In this document: positions 39,010 to 50,262 of the stretch, one piece after another
How the letters are laid out: the number at the start of each line of letters is the position of its first letter
Numbering within the stretch: the stretch's first letter is position 1
Source of the DNA: Himantopus leucocephalus
Taxonomy: Eukaryota > Chordata > Aves > Charadriiformes > Recurvirostridae
Length of the DNA stretch: 64,000 bases
Assembly (NCBI GenBank): GCA_003993805.1
Contig: RSEF01000006.1
Coordinates: forward strand, 26,000,562 to 26,064,561
Direction of reading: 5' to 3'
The notes under the pieces: generated by a model
Told to the model about the DNA's origin: nothing
The model's database searches: none
The model's input: only the letters and a program-made list of their open reading frames with translations
Position numbers and translations under genes: made by a program

Positions 39010-39075
39010 GCTCAGTGGGGTCTGTTGAAGTCAATAGGAGTCTTTCTACTGACACTCGGTGGTATGGACCCTCAG
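39010..39075. repeat. Palindromic amniote repeat copy
   Basis: GCTCAGTGGGGTCTGTTGAA then GTCAATAGGAGTCTTTCTAC and TGACACTCGGTGGTATGGAC is an imperfect inverted repeat with the same 'GAAGTCAATGGGAGTC' core as the other copies. Confidence 0.6.
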
Positions 39076-42029
39076 GAAGGACCAGATGGTTCCACCTCAA
39101 TCTTTTAAAGCAGGAGCCTTAATGAATTGAGCCTATTAAAACATTTGCACTGTCTTATAAGCTCTTATGAGACTTGTCATTAATGCATGCGCTGGTGTGA
39201 CACTAAGCCCGAGACTACCTCACCCGCACTGGGCCAGCGCCAGCCTCGCCGACAGGGAGCCTTTGAGCTACATCCACTGGGGTCGAAGACCTTGCAGCAA
39301 GGTCACTGGATGGAGATGGATTTGCACCACACCCTTGCCAAACTACACTGGAAAAGCTCAGTAAGGTCCTAGCCACATCCTTTGGCGTGACTGGCAATAA
39401 CACTGCTTGGGAGACTCCACCCTTAAGCTGGTTGAGAACCGGAGCTGTGAATAAAATAATATTTGCACTCACACCACGTAGATCAAAGTTATTATTACTA
39501 GGAGGTAGGTCATGCAATAACGTGGTGCTGTGGCTGCAGTCTTACAGGAACATTGCAGGTAGAAATTGAGGGGTAGGGATGCAAAGGTGGCTTCACGAGG
39601 TCACAAAATGAGCACACACTAATGACAGCCATAAAGCCACTCCCTAGATCCCTCTGCTGATCGCATGCAGAATGAAAATACATCTATCTTGGCATCTGGG
39701 GCCAGAAAATCCTTCTGTTCAAACATTTATTCTAATCAAAAACAAATCCTTGATTTCTGCCACAAATGAGGCAAAATTCTCTCCTGTGGAAGACCTCGAT
39801 TAAGTCAGCTGCCAGGTACATGCGTCCACATCACAGGAGGTGAAATTCAGCAGTCAGATTGGCAGGGACAGTGCTCCTCAGAGCAGCTGTGGTATTTGGA
39901 AGGCACCAATTAACGCAGAAATTAAACAAACAAATAACGTGGCGGCAAACATAACTAGGTGTCTGTGCTTGTCAGAGGCTGGAACTCACCAGCTAGGGTT
40001 TCAGAGAGCAGTATTCAGAAAGCAAATCCCCTGTGCTTTGCAAAACAGAGCACTGTTCTCTCTTTCCAAAGGGAAGTGCTCTCCTGGAGTCCTCTAAGCA
40101 AAACCTGTGACTAGTTTTAAGCTGAATTTTCAGTAGACGATGACAGGCACAGAAGCCGTTGAACAACAACCAGACCAAAGCCAGCCAGCCTCTGACTCAG
40201 GAAGTTCATCTGCAGACCAAGACACCATCTCAAACCACCGGCATCATTCTCTGGTTCCAGACACGTCTTATTAGTATGTCTTATGTTTTTGTGTCATTAA
40301 GACAATCTCTGGTAGGGATTTCCTCTCTGCCTGCTCTGCTCCCTGATAAAGCTAATGTTGATTCCAAAGGCTCAGGAGCGTGCGCTTTAAGGCAGGGATG
40401 GCTCATTCCTGTGTGTTACAGGAGAAGAGAGATGGGCACTTTTATTTTCAGCACACGTTGGGGGTCTGACTAGTGCAGTCATGTTTGCACCTCCCTGTGC
40501 CGACTCTGAAGCTGGACCTGCACCCTTTCCCCTGCCTCCTCTGAGCCTGCAGTGCAATAAGCCAGCTGGGACGTGCGACCTGGCCACAAAGCCTGATGAA
40601 ACAGCCTTTGGGTCAGGTCTGTGGCCAGGCCACCCAGCAGCACCTCCTCTTTAACCCTTGACCATGAAGCCACCCTTATTGCCTCTTCCCAGCTGATGGA
40701 TGCACAGCTAACCCACTCCTTTGGCCAGCAGTGGACACGGTGATCCATGTGGGCGCATGTAGCCTGCACCAACATGAGCCAGTGTCCAGTCACTCGGCCT
40801 CCCAGGGACAGCAAAGTTCACTCAGATTGCTCTACCTCGGCTGCGTGACTAAGAGCACTCACACCAGCAGTTACCACGGCTCAGCTGATGCACAGGAACA
40901 GGGAAATGATTTTATAATTACTTATCAGATAACCAGCCTCCTTCACACCCAGCTCCTCCATGTGTGAACACTTCAGGCATCTCCAGCTCAGGCCACCTAA
41001 TCCAAACTACGCTCACGTGCGACTTGGCACCAACAGTGCCTGCTGATGCCAGAAGACAGCTGAGGACAATCTCCCCGAAAAACTCATCTCGGTTCCTCCA
41101 CGTGCAAGTAAACACTGCGTTAAGGGTGTCAGAGCACCCCAGAGGACAGAGCTGCTGCCCTGGAGCTAAGGGTGGATGGTGCCGAGCATCCCCAGCTTTC
41201 CAGGGCCACCTTCTCCTGGGTTCAGCAAGTGCCTATGTCTGATCAAAGGAGTAAACGGCACTGTCAGATGTCAACAGCTTCATCCGCTGCAGAATAAAAA
41301 GCTGTTTTTAGGGATTAATGTCCTAAGCAATTACTCGCCCCTTGAAAGGAAAAGTGCCTTCAGCCAAGGTGACAGCAGGACCCTAGGACTATGCACACTT
41401 TCGTTTCCCTTTCACAGTTAATATGGCCTTTTCATTTCCCACGAAGAAGAAAAAAAGGTAGACTGGAAACTAATGTTTCATTATTTTTTACTTTTAATAA
41501 GGATCGCTGGGCCAGCAGCATAAAAACATGAAAATAACCCCAACTTTATTGCTAAATTAAAGAAAAAACAGTAACATGAATGGGCACAGAAATCTGAATT
41601 AGGAATGTAAGCTGATAATTACCCTTTCGGGCCCTGATTAATTGCATTTGAAGCCACGGAGACACCGAGCAGCCAAACAGGACTGACTGCTAACAAAATC
41701 CACACCACCAAACAAACTGGTCTTTCTCTCCCTGTGCCACCACACAGAAATGGCAGCTCCCCAAACGCTGTTTGCCTTTGTGTCCTGGTGCGCAGTGCTA
41801 CGCAGGGCTGGCCAGAGGTACAAAGTCCCCCTATTGGGAACCTCAGATAACCCCTCTGAGGTGGTCCAGCCTGCAGACTTGTGGTCTCCAAGTAGGTCAA
41901 GAATGGACAGATGCCATCTCCTCCGCTTCTAGATGATCACCATCTACATGTTTAGCTGCTACAATACAAGAATTCAAGCTTAACTGGCAGTTATAACACA
42001 CTAAAAAGGGACAGAAGACTTGGTCTACT

Positions 42030-43050
42030 TTGTTGCAACAATGTAAGAGTGTTGCATTTGGTTGGGTCAAAGATCTCTGTAGTCCAGCTCCCTGTCTACA
42101 AGAGTGGCCAATAAAACATAGGAAAGAAATTCAAGAACAGGACATGTGTAATGGGATCCTTCTCCTGATATACACTCCCCATTCCTGCACATCAGTGGTT
42201 AGATTTTTTTCCGAATTAGAAAATAATTTTTAACAACCAGTGTTGGCTCCATCCTATGGAAATTGTTGTAGCACATTTTTGAACACACAGATATTGTGGT
42301 CCCTATAGAGTCCTCTTGAAATTAATGCCATAATTTAATCACACAGCATGTGATTACATACTTCCTTTTGTTCACTTCAGGTTTGCTTTCCAAATTTCAC
42401 AGGCTGCACTTGGTTTTTGCATTCTGAGAAATAAAAATAATGATGTCCTACTCACTTTCTGAAATTCTTTGTGATTTCACAGACTTCTACTCTGTCCCAC
42501 CCATCACCTCTCTTCCAGACTGAAGACTTTTAGTCTATTTATTCCCCTCACACAGAAGCCAATTCACCTCTGTAATCACCTCTGTCGTCCTTCTCAGCAC
42601 CTTAGTTTATTATATACCCTTTTTGAGAGGCAACGACCAGACCCGCACACGGTATTCACGATGTGGGGAAATCATGGATTTCCGCAGCTGAAGCTCTGGG
42701 GTTTGTTTCCCATTCTTTGCCTAATTCTTTCTAACACCACCTTTGGCTTTCTGACTGCTGCTGACTCTTGAGCTGTAGTTTTTGTGGAAACATCCTCAGA
42801 ACTAGAGAAATCTCCTTCCTGGATTGTAATGATCCTTTTTTTGCTCCCCAGAGCACTGCTTTGTACTTGCCAACACTGAACTGCCTTTTTACCACCAATA
42901 TCACGAGATCCTCCTCCAGCTTTTTGCAGTCAGCTCCAAATTTGAATATCCTTAATAATTTCATGATCAGCTATGTTAGTTATATCACTAACATCCTCTA
43001 TTGCAGATCCTGGGTTGAACAGCACAGATCTTAGCCAGATCCTTCAAGGA
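42030..43050 (-). mobile_element. Ancient CR1/L3-type LINE relic, antisense
   Basis: Read on the minus strand this is a decayed non-LTR retrotransposon 3' part in consistent order. The catalytic region of reverse transcriptase survives as IFKFGADCKKLEEDL at about 42900-42950, where FGAD stands for the usual FADD. KFSVGKYKVL-like residues follow. Next comes an RPHLEYCVQVWSP-like block, decayed to SPHREYRVRVWSL, at about 42600-42700, and then the LFSLEKRR-like block. The 3' UTR lies at 42030-42400, with a block resembling the amniote 'TCCATCTAGCCCAGTATCCTG' and 'CAGTGGCCAATA' motifs. Frameshifts and stops are scattered throughout, so it codes for nothing. The family assignment is from remembered consensus sequences of turtle and crocodilian CR1 and mammalian L3. 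Confidence 0.8.
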
Positions 43051-46000
43051 TCCTTGCTGATAAAACCATGTTTCTTTTTGGATATGAAGTTTTTAAGTCT
43101 TCGTCCCCAGAGGATACATCGTTTTAAACTGTGGGCTCATTTGCACCTATAGGCTTTCAATCTCCTATTTTAAAAACTTTCCTGTAACGTTTTTAATTTC
43201 AAATGTCAGAAACCAAGGATTATTGTTAATGTCCACAAATGCCAAAGTATCCATCCTTAAATGAAGGTTCCAATCTGGCAGAAAGTAAGCCTACAGCCTA
43301 TGTCAGTCATACATCAAGTAACAAGAAAGGCTGTTAATATAATTATCTTCTTATTGCTATTTTGGGAGGCACAGTAGGTTTTGATGGAGCTTGTAGTAAT
43401 AGGATCTCTTCAGCCATAATTTACGAGCATGTCTGTCTTGAACAATTTTCCACATGGGAAATTAATCACATTCTGCCTAATGGGAGGAAAAATATCCCTT
43501 TGCAGTTTGAATTGGATTTGCCATGGTCAATTGGACATGGGATTCTTCTTTATCCCTACTCATAATCTGAGGTGTAGTGTTGCCGTCCAAAATTCACTGC
43601 ATTAGACTCCAAAGCTGGAGATATTTCACTGATGGATGATACTTCTATGCAATGCCCACAATGAAATAAGTCAAATATACCAGCATGGCACAGCCACAAA
43701 ATTGGATTGCAGCGTATGTCAGGTATTGTAGATAATTATTGCAGAAACCACCTCCCAGTAAATTTCAGTTGCTGCTTCCAAGTGTACTTCGGTGTTACTT
43801 CTGTGAAAAAGAAATACTCAGGACAGATTTAGGAAGCAGGCAAGACATCTCTCCCCACCAGTGGACCTACACAGATCACCTAGAGCCAGGCCAGGATGAA
43901 ACAGCTGATCTGGCTTTGCGCAGGACTGCACTCGGCAACGCAGCTCAAGCCACCATTTCACAGAACCATGTTATGATTTGAATGTGTGAAACAAGTTCCT
44001 GGGTTGCGCAACTACCTAAAACATTCATGGTCCTCCCTCTGATGTGTACCTGTATCTCGGTGGTACAACAGCAGTGAATTTAGCTAAGGCAATGGGTTGC
44101 ATACTTGAAATCACAACACCAGCAGCTCCACTTGGTACAGGACTGCAAGACCTCTCACCAGAGCTACTGCCCATCCAAAGAGGCACCACCGGGCACGAGG
44201 TCCCTGTAGACATGACTGGATGCTGAAGGTCACTAAATGCTGGGGCCATGCTGCAGTTCTGAACGACACAAGACAAGGTATGAACGACAGCTCAAGGACT
44301 CACAGGTCTCATCCAGGTGTACAATGCAGACATTTATTCCTGCAGTTAAACTCCTGCAAGAGACCACAAGGAATTGAAGGTTCCCCATGTGCCAGGCTAA
44401 TGACTCATCTGGAGCCTAGCTGTTCCTTATGTGCCCATGGGCACTGAAGAATGAACTGTCCAGAAATTGGAGCTGGCTGAGATAATTTACCAAATTTCAG
44501 TTCAGGTTCGGGTTTTAATCCCTTCTTCTCTCTTCATCAAATACTCAGTGTGCAGAGCAAATGTCCTGGTGCCGATTCATCTCCACTGCATATCTCAGAG
44601 ACACACTTCTGCTTGGAAAATCCCAATTTTGTTTTCAGTTCCAGTGGAAAAGGGGCAAGAAAGAGAGACTCAGAAAGGGTGAGAGAAAATAAACCAGAAA
44701 ACTAACACTTCAGCTGGCACCAGAGATACAGAAGGTGTTTTCAGGTAGCAGGAAAGGAAGCCAAAAAGATCTGTGTCTCTGGGATCCCTTGACTTTGCCA
44801 TTAAGAAGCAGAACACAAAGTTACTCAATGTTTCTTTAAGGCTGAAAGACTAAAGGCAAACAGGATGGCATAAAGTAAAAAGGAGTAATCGTATGACTGG
44901 AAACTATGAGTGCCCCTAGCCAAGCACCCAAAGGAACTGAGTAATGTTCATTAGTCAGTGACTTTATTGGTACTTGGGACTTTCAACTGCTGAGCAAGAT
45001 TTAGACTGAAAAGATATTCTGGGGCATGCTACTCTATTTATGTTTGGACGGAATTCAGCCTCACCCCACATAATATATTTCCGTGCTGATTTGAGCAGAA
45101 CGAGCCCTCACTTTTTCCCTGGGCAGGGTAAGAGTGGGTCCCTGCTCGGGATCAGCACAGTGGAAATGTCACTTTCCAACCAGCAGTGTCAGGGCAGGGG
45201 GAGATGGCTGGAGAGTAGTAGTCCTTCTGCAAGGAACCTGAAGATATTTTCCAAAATTTTTATTCCCAGAACAGAAACCCACTGTTCCAGACATTGTACG
45301 AACACAAGACAGTCCCTGAGATTAATTTGTTCGCAATCAAAATGCTCACTGTGGCTTTTGAACGAGGTAATACACGGCAGAGAGGTGCTGAGCACCTGAA
45401 TTAACACTGGGCACCTGTACAAAACAAAACCCAGGTCACACCTCAAAACTACCCAACTGCAAGAAATACACAGCATTAGGTGATGCTGCACTTGGCCACA
45501 GCAACATTGGGTAAGATTCAACCACTGGTAAGGTCCTGTGTATGAAGCGATGGGGAGAAAGGGGAAGCGGGACCAGTGGAGCCCAGCAGAGAAATTCTTC
45601 AGGCACCCAAGAGCCCACACCGCGCAGCAGAGCCTTCCACTGCACTCATTTGCAAGATGCACAAGAGAGTATTACCTGCCGTGTTACATAAAGCTATGTT
45701 GTTGCTAATGGATTTGAAAGATTGGCCCTCATAGACAGAGCAGAGAAGGAGGAGGAAATAAAAAGTATTTCTTGCAACTGCTATAATGATTGCTCTGTGA
45801 CATGAGACCTGAATGCAATATTCATATGCATACACTTCAAAGAGCACATTCAACTAAGGGACTGGTGTTGTGGTGACAAGAATTACACTGGTGCCACTTA
45901 CAAATCAGAGGGGTGTTGTCCAGAAATCATGGGGTTTGGATTAAAAACCTGGAGTAGTTTAGGAAAACATCAGATCTTGAGAAGTTTCTACTGCTGGGTA

Positions 46001-46126
46001 GACTAAAATTCTTGTTTTTGAGGCCAAGATCTTACAACCACAAACTCCTGACCCTTCGTGTCCAATTGCTACACACTCTGAATTAATCTTCTTCACAATC
46101 TTTTCACAGTATGGCTCTCAATAACC

Positions 46127-46300
46127 AAATCACAGAAATACAGTACTAGAAGGCAGCTCAAGAGACCAGCAAATCCATCACTCTGATTCATGGCACGCTC
46201 AACTCTACCTATGGCACTACTGAAGAAGTCTGCATAACCTGTAGTTATAGACCTCCAAAGATGGAGACTCCTCACCTCCTCAGGCAGTCCAAATTCAAAA
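46127..46300 (-). mobile_element. Old CR1-type LINE 3' end, antisense
   Basis: On the minus strand the order of motifs matches a CR1-family 3' end: CTGCCTGAGGAGGTGAGGAG, TCTCCATCTTTGGAGGT, an ACAGGTTATGCAGAC block, then CTTGAGCTGCCTTCTAGTAC and TATTTCTGTGATTTGG. It is much more diverged than the copy at 30298-30472 and belongs to an older subfamily, similar to those shared by turtles and crocodilians. It is 5'-truncated and lies in the same strand sense as the host gene. Confidence 0.75.
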
Positions 46301-47975
46301 TCACCTCTCCAATGCACTACAACAAGTAAGGAGGATACACATTCAGTATATTTAGGACACGAAGAAAAGTTTAGGTCTGATTGACCACTGTGTTTCCCCC
46401 TTTCACTTGGTCTAAGCCCATGGTTTCAGTTAATGTACCATAGCACACACTCAAGTAATCAAGTAATGACCAGTTCCAATGACTTTGCTCTCCAAGGTGA
46501 ACCTGACACGATGAGGAAGGGACACAGTGAGGAGAAGACCAACGGGGGGCAAAGGACTACATTCAATGAGCCTGATCACGTGTTAAAGACCTTATCTAAA
46601 GTGCAGGGGAATTAAAAGGACTTTTTCCATTCACTCACTGATGTTGTGCCAAGCCTTAGCTTACACACTCATCTTGAGCATTTCATAAATAGGCACTTTC
46701 CAGCCTTCTTATTTTTCCTCTTCTGAAAGAAGAGCCACCTGAATCCCAAGCAGATCCTAAATCACCCTGAGTCAATGCACAAATCTTGTTTCAGGTACCT
46801 TCTTTTTCATTTTATTTACCCCAAAAAAGTACCAGATGAGTCTTTTTCACAGGTGTTTCTTTTGTAGTTCAGCAGGTGGGGTTTTTAAATTTTTCTTTGG
46901 ATGACACTGTTTTCCACATTGTTTATTCTAATTCATATTTTATTAATTTTTGTTCATGTGCCAGGAAGGCAAGGCAGGTGCATTTCAGATATTGCACTGG
47001 AGTTTAATGAAAAAACTATTACTTGAAAAAGAGGGCGCCGAAATGACCTTTTGGAAAATATTCACAAAACAAAGGATCTAACTTATTTCTGATATTTTTG
47101 AAGGCATACGGAACATTTTGTTTTTAATGACAAGCAGATCAATCCCCTGCAGTCAACTCTTCAGACAGCTCAGCTGCCTGGGAGTGATTCAGGAGGGTCA
47201 CTTCTGAGTCAGCTCAACAAGTCAGGTTGCTTTAGATCATCTTATAACCCCCAGGAAACCTGCATTAGTAACAAACCACAGAATAAGCCCAGAGCCCCCG
47301 AGGAACCCCAGGCATTGCAAATGGTGAAAAGAAGAATTCTTTCTTGGCCCTTTCTAGGCATTGCAACAGGGAAATGCTGCAGAAAGGGAAGCGCACATTT
47401 CCGAATGAAAAAGCCATCAATGAGAGCAGAGTCTGGCCCTGGGACTACCACAGATCAGAACCAAACTGAGAGACGTTGGAGCTGATGTCTCATTCCTGTG
47501 AGTGAGAACCCAGCCCGGCTACGCCACAAGATTAGAAACATATGCAGCCTCAGTGAGCCTCTGGGGGACAGCAAACCATTTCAGGCTAAAGATGAGAGAA
47601 GAAAGAGATGAGCAGCAGGGTGAGAGTCCCTTCATCACATGCTGGCATTGAGATGGACCCAAAGGACTTCAGAAAGGGACACAAACACCCGTGCTGGCCA
47701 CTCTGCGGCACCCTCAGGACCTACATGTGGCTCATGGGGCTGAGGAAGCCAAGAGAAGCTGCATCCTTGTGCCAGAAACAAGCAATGTGCAAGAAAGACA
47801 GAAGCAAGAGACAGCAGTTAATGAGACTGAAGAGGATCATCCCCTCTCCCCAAGGACCCACGGGTAAATACAGGTTTTCCTGCAAGCATACCGATGCTCT
47901 TGACACTCAGGGTATAAGCTTTCCTTCCATTGTATTAAAATAGCTAACCAATTTGAAACAGAAGTCAAATTTCCA

Positions 47976-47989
47976 AACACACACACACA
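47976..47989. repeat. (AC)n microsatellite
   Basis: Seven AC dinucleotides, followed by a broken continuation GCAAACACACTG. Confidence 0.75.
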
Positions 47990-49514
47990 TGCAAACACAC
48001 TGGGAACACACTGATGCTTCAGAAAACAGGAGCCGGGTCAGATGACACTTGGGCTCTTCTGAAAATTTCCTGCTGGAGCCTTTCACGCTGTAAAACTATC
48101 CTGAAGTAATTCTAACACTCCAGGCGGAAAAGCCAGCTGCTTCCCTAGGTCAGCCTGAGACCTGCTCTTGAGATCCTTCTCTTGCTCACCCGAAATAATC
48201 ACCTTCTTGGGAAGGAGGCTTTCACTGCTTTCCCCAAGATCCAGAAAAAGCCTATTTTGTGATCCCCATATCCCCATAGGGAGGTTCCTACACCCTGCCC
48301 CTGTTTGCATGAGGCTGTTTTATGAGCCCAAGAGCATTGGTTTGAAGGACGACAAAATGGGAGTGAGAGACTGTAAATTGCCTGGGAAAGGCAGTACTTT
48401 GCTCTCCCTGATGCTCTCAACCCTACACCCACACTCTTTCAGTGTGGTACCAACATCAAGAGAAACTGTGCCTTGGGCAGCCTAATCTAAACCAGACTCT
48501 TGAGGGAAACAGCCGGGCACTGCCAGGAGGAGGGACCAGGCTCCCACCACCTCCCCTCCTTCACGCAGTACTGCAGAAGCCACAGATCACTCTGCGCCAC
48601 CCCAACAACTGCCTCAGCCCTTTGATGCCCAAATTCTTATTCCCTCCTTGCACCCGCCACCCTCCTGTCCTCTGAGGATGCAGCGGTGCACCATCCTCTC
48701 TTAGTTACACTATTGCACACGGCAGCAGCCAAGGAACAGTCTTTCCTTTGCAAAGAAATCACTCCACCATAATGTAGTAATTTTACCCTCCGGTAATTAA
48801 AAAGCTTAAGCTCCAACTCACACTTCCAAGCATTTGCTCAGAAGGGAGGAAAACTAACAAAAACACTCATAGCCATCACCAGAACCACCCCTGTGAAAGA
48901 CCTAATTCCCTATATTGCTTTAATTAAAAGCGGATGAATAGCAGTCTCCCAGCCTAGAAACCTTTAAGAGAAATAAAGTCAATCTATAGGCTTATGAAAA
49001 TAAAACAGGAGGAGGGAGACAAACACAAAAATCCTGCCAGTTCTAGGGCTTACTAGAGGATTATAACATCTGGACTTTCTTTTCAAGGGGAGGTGAACCG
49101 GGGAATGGACGGTATGGAGAGGACACAACCACCTCTTGGAGCGAGCATCGTGTGCGGGGAGCTGGTGATGGGAGAAGAGGAGCAGAAAGCCGCAGAGAGA
49201 GGCAACACCCTTGCCTGCGTGTTTCTGTCTTCACGGCTGCCTGGAGGAACACTCTTATCTGCTGACACAGCAGAACAAAGGATATGGTTTAATTGGAAAA
49301 AAAAGGGGGCCCGGGGGAGAAAATCCTAAGAGATGATGAGTATAACTGACCTCCAGTGAAACAGAGAACAACTTGGTGAGGAATAATCTAATCCATAAGA
49401 ACAAAGTATTTATCATCACTGTTACAGCAAGAGACCACCCTGCTCCAAAGGACATCTGCAAACAGATGTGAGCACGGAGGCTTTAAGAAGGACTTCCTTT
49501 ACAGAAGGACTTTA

Positions 49515-49590
49515 GTGCTGCAGTATTTGAGTGCTACACAATGTTTTATGGGTTTATTCTTTTAACACCATGGGGAGATAAGGTGGTTCT
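49515..49590 (-). repeat. MIR/CORE-SINE-like relic, antisense fragment
   Basis: GCAGTATTTGAGTGCTACAC, then AATGTTTTATGGGTTTATTC and AACACCATGGGGAGATAAGG resemble the antisense of the amniote CORE-SINE 3' portion ('CACCTCACAATCATTTAATG', 'TCCTCACAACACCC', 'TGAGATAGGG'). It is diverged and short. Confidence 0.45.
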
Positions 49591-50164
49591 AGTCTGTTTC
49601 TTTTATTCCCCAATAAAAGAAGTGCAGATAGTCTGGGAGTAGATTTGGACCCTCTATATCCCACCTGAGTCCCCGCATCTTCTGTTTCCTATTTGTAAAG
49701 CACTTCTGGCAGTGGGGAAAACTAGGGACGAGTCTTGGGCAAAATTAAAGACTAAATATGGGCTTAACTGACAATTCCCAAGGTCGCACTCTATGGTTGG
49801 GGGACAGAAAGAAACTGAACCTGAGCCCCCGCCAGCCCCCCTCACCTGCTCCCACGTGCCCAGGGTAAGCCCACGTGTGGTGGTGGGTGCAGGGTGTCAT
49901 CTCCAGGGCTTCACAGAAGCAGTATCGACACATGCCCAGCATGCACATGCAGAATGAACCAAACGCGATTGTTGGCCAGACAAAATTAAAACCTTGTGAA
50001 AGTTGCTTTGTCTTAGAAAGAAAGCAAATTTACTTTGCCTGGCTTTATTACATCTTAGCCTTCTTATCAGTTTGATTTCATTCTTAAGTCGTTTTAAACC
50101 CTAGTGTCATATAATCTGGCAGCTACAGTGATGGGCTTTATGCAGAAAAACACAGGGAAAGGGT

Positions 50165-50262
50165 TTTCAAAAGCTCTCAGCCCCACTGTGACTGCTCCTG
50201 CTGAAGTCAACAGTAAATCCAATGATACCACCGGGAGCAGAGGTCAAGGCTGAGCAGGCTTG
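50165..50262. repeat. Palindromic amniote repeat copy (longest in window)
   Basis: The left arm TTCAAAAGCTCTCAGCCCC, with CTGCTCCTGCTGAAGTCAAC, pairs imperfectly with the right arm CCACCGGGAGCAGAGGTCAA followed by GGCTGAGCAGGCTT. This matches the amniote pattern 'TTTTCAAAAGCACTCAGC', 'GCTCCCATTGAAGTCAATGG' and its inverse. Confidence 0.6.
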
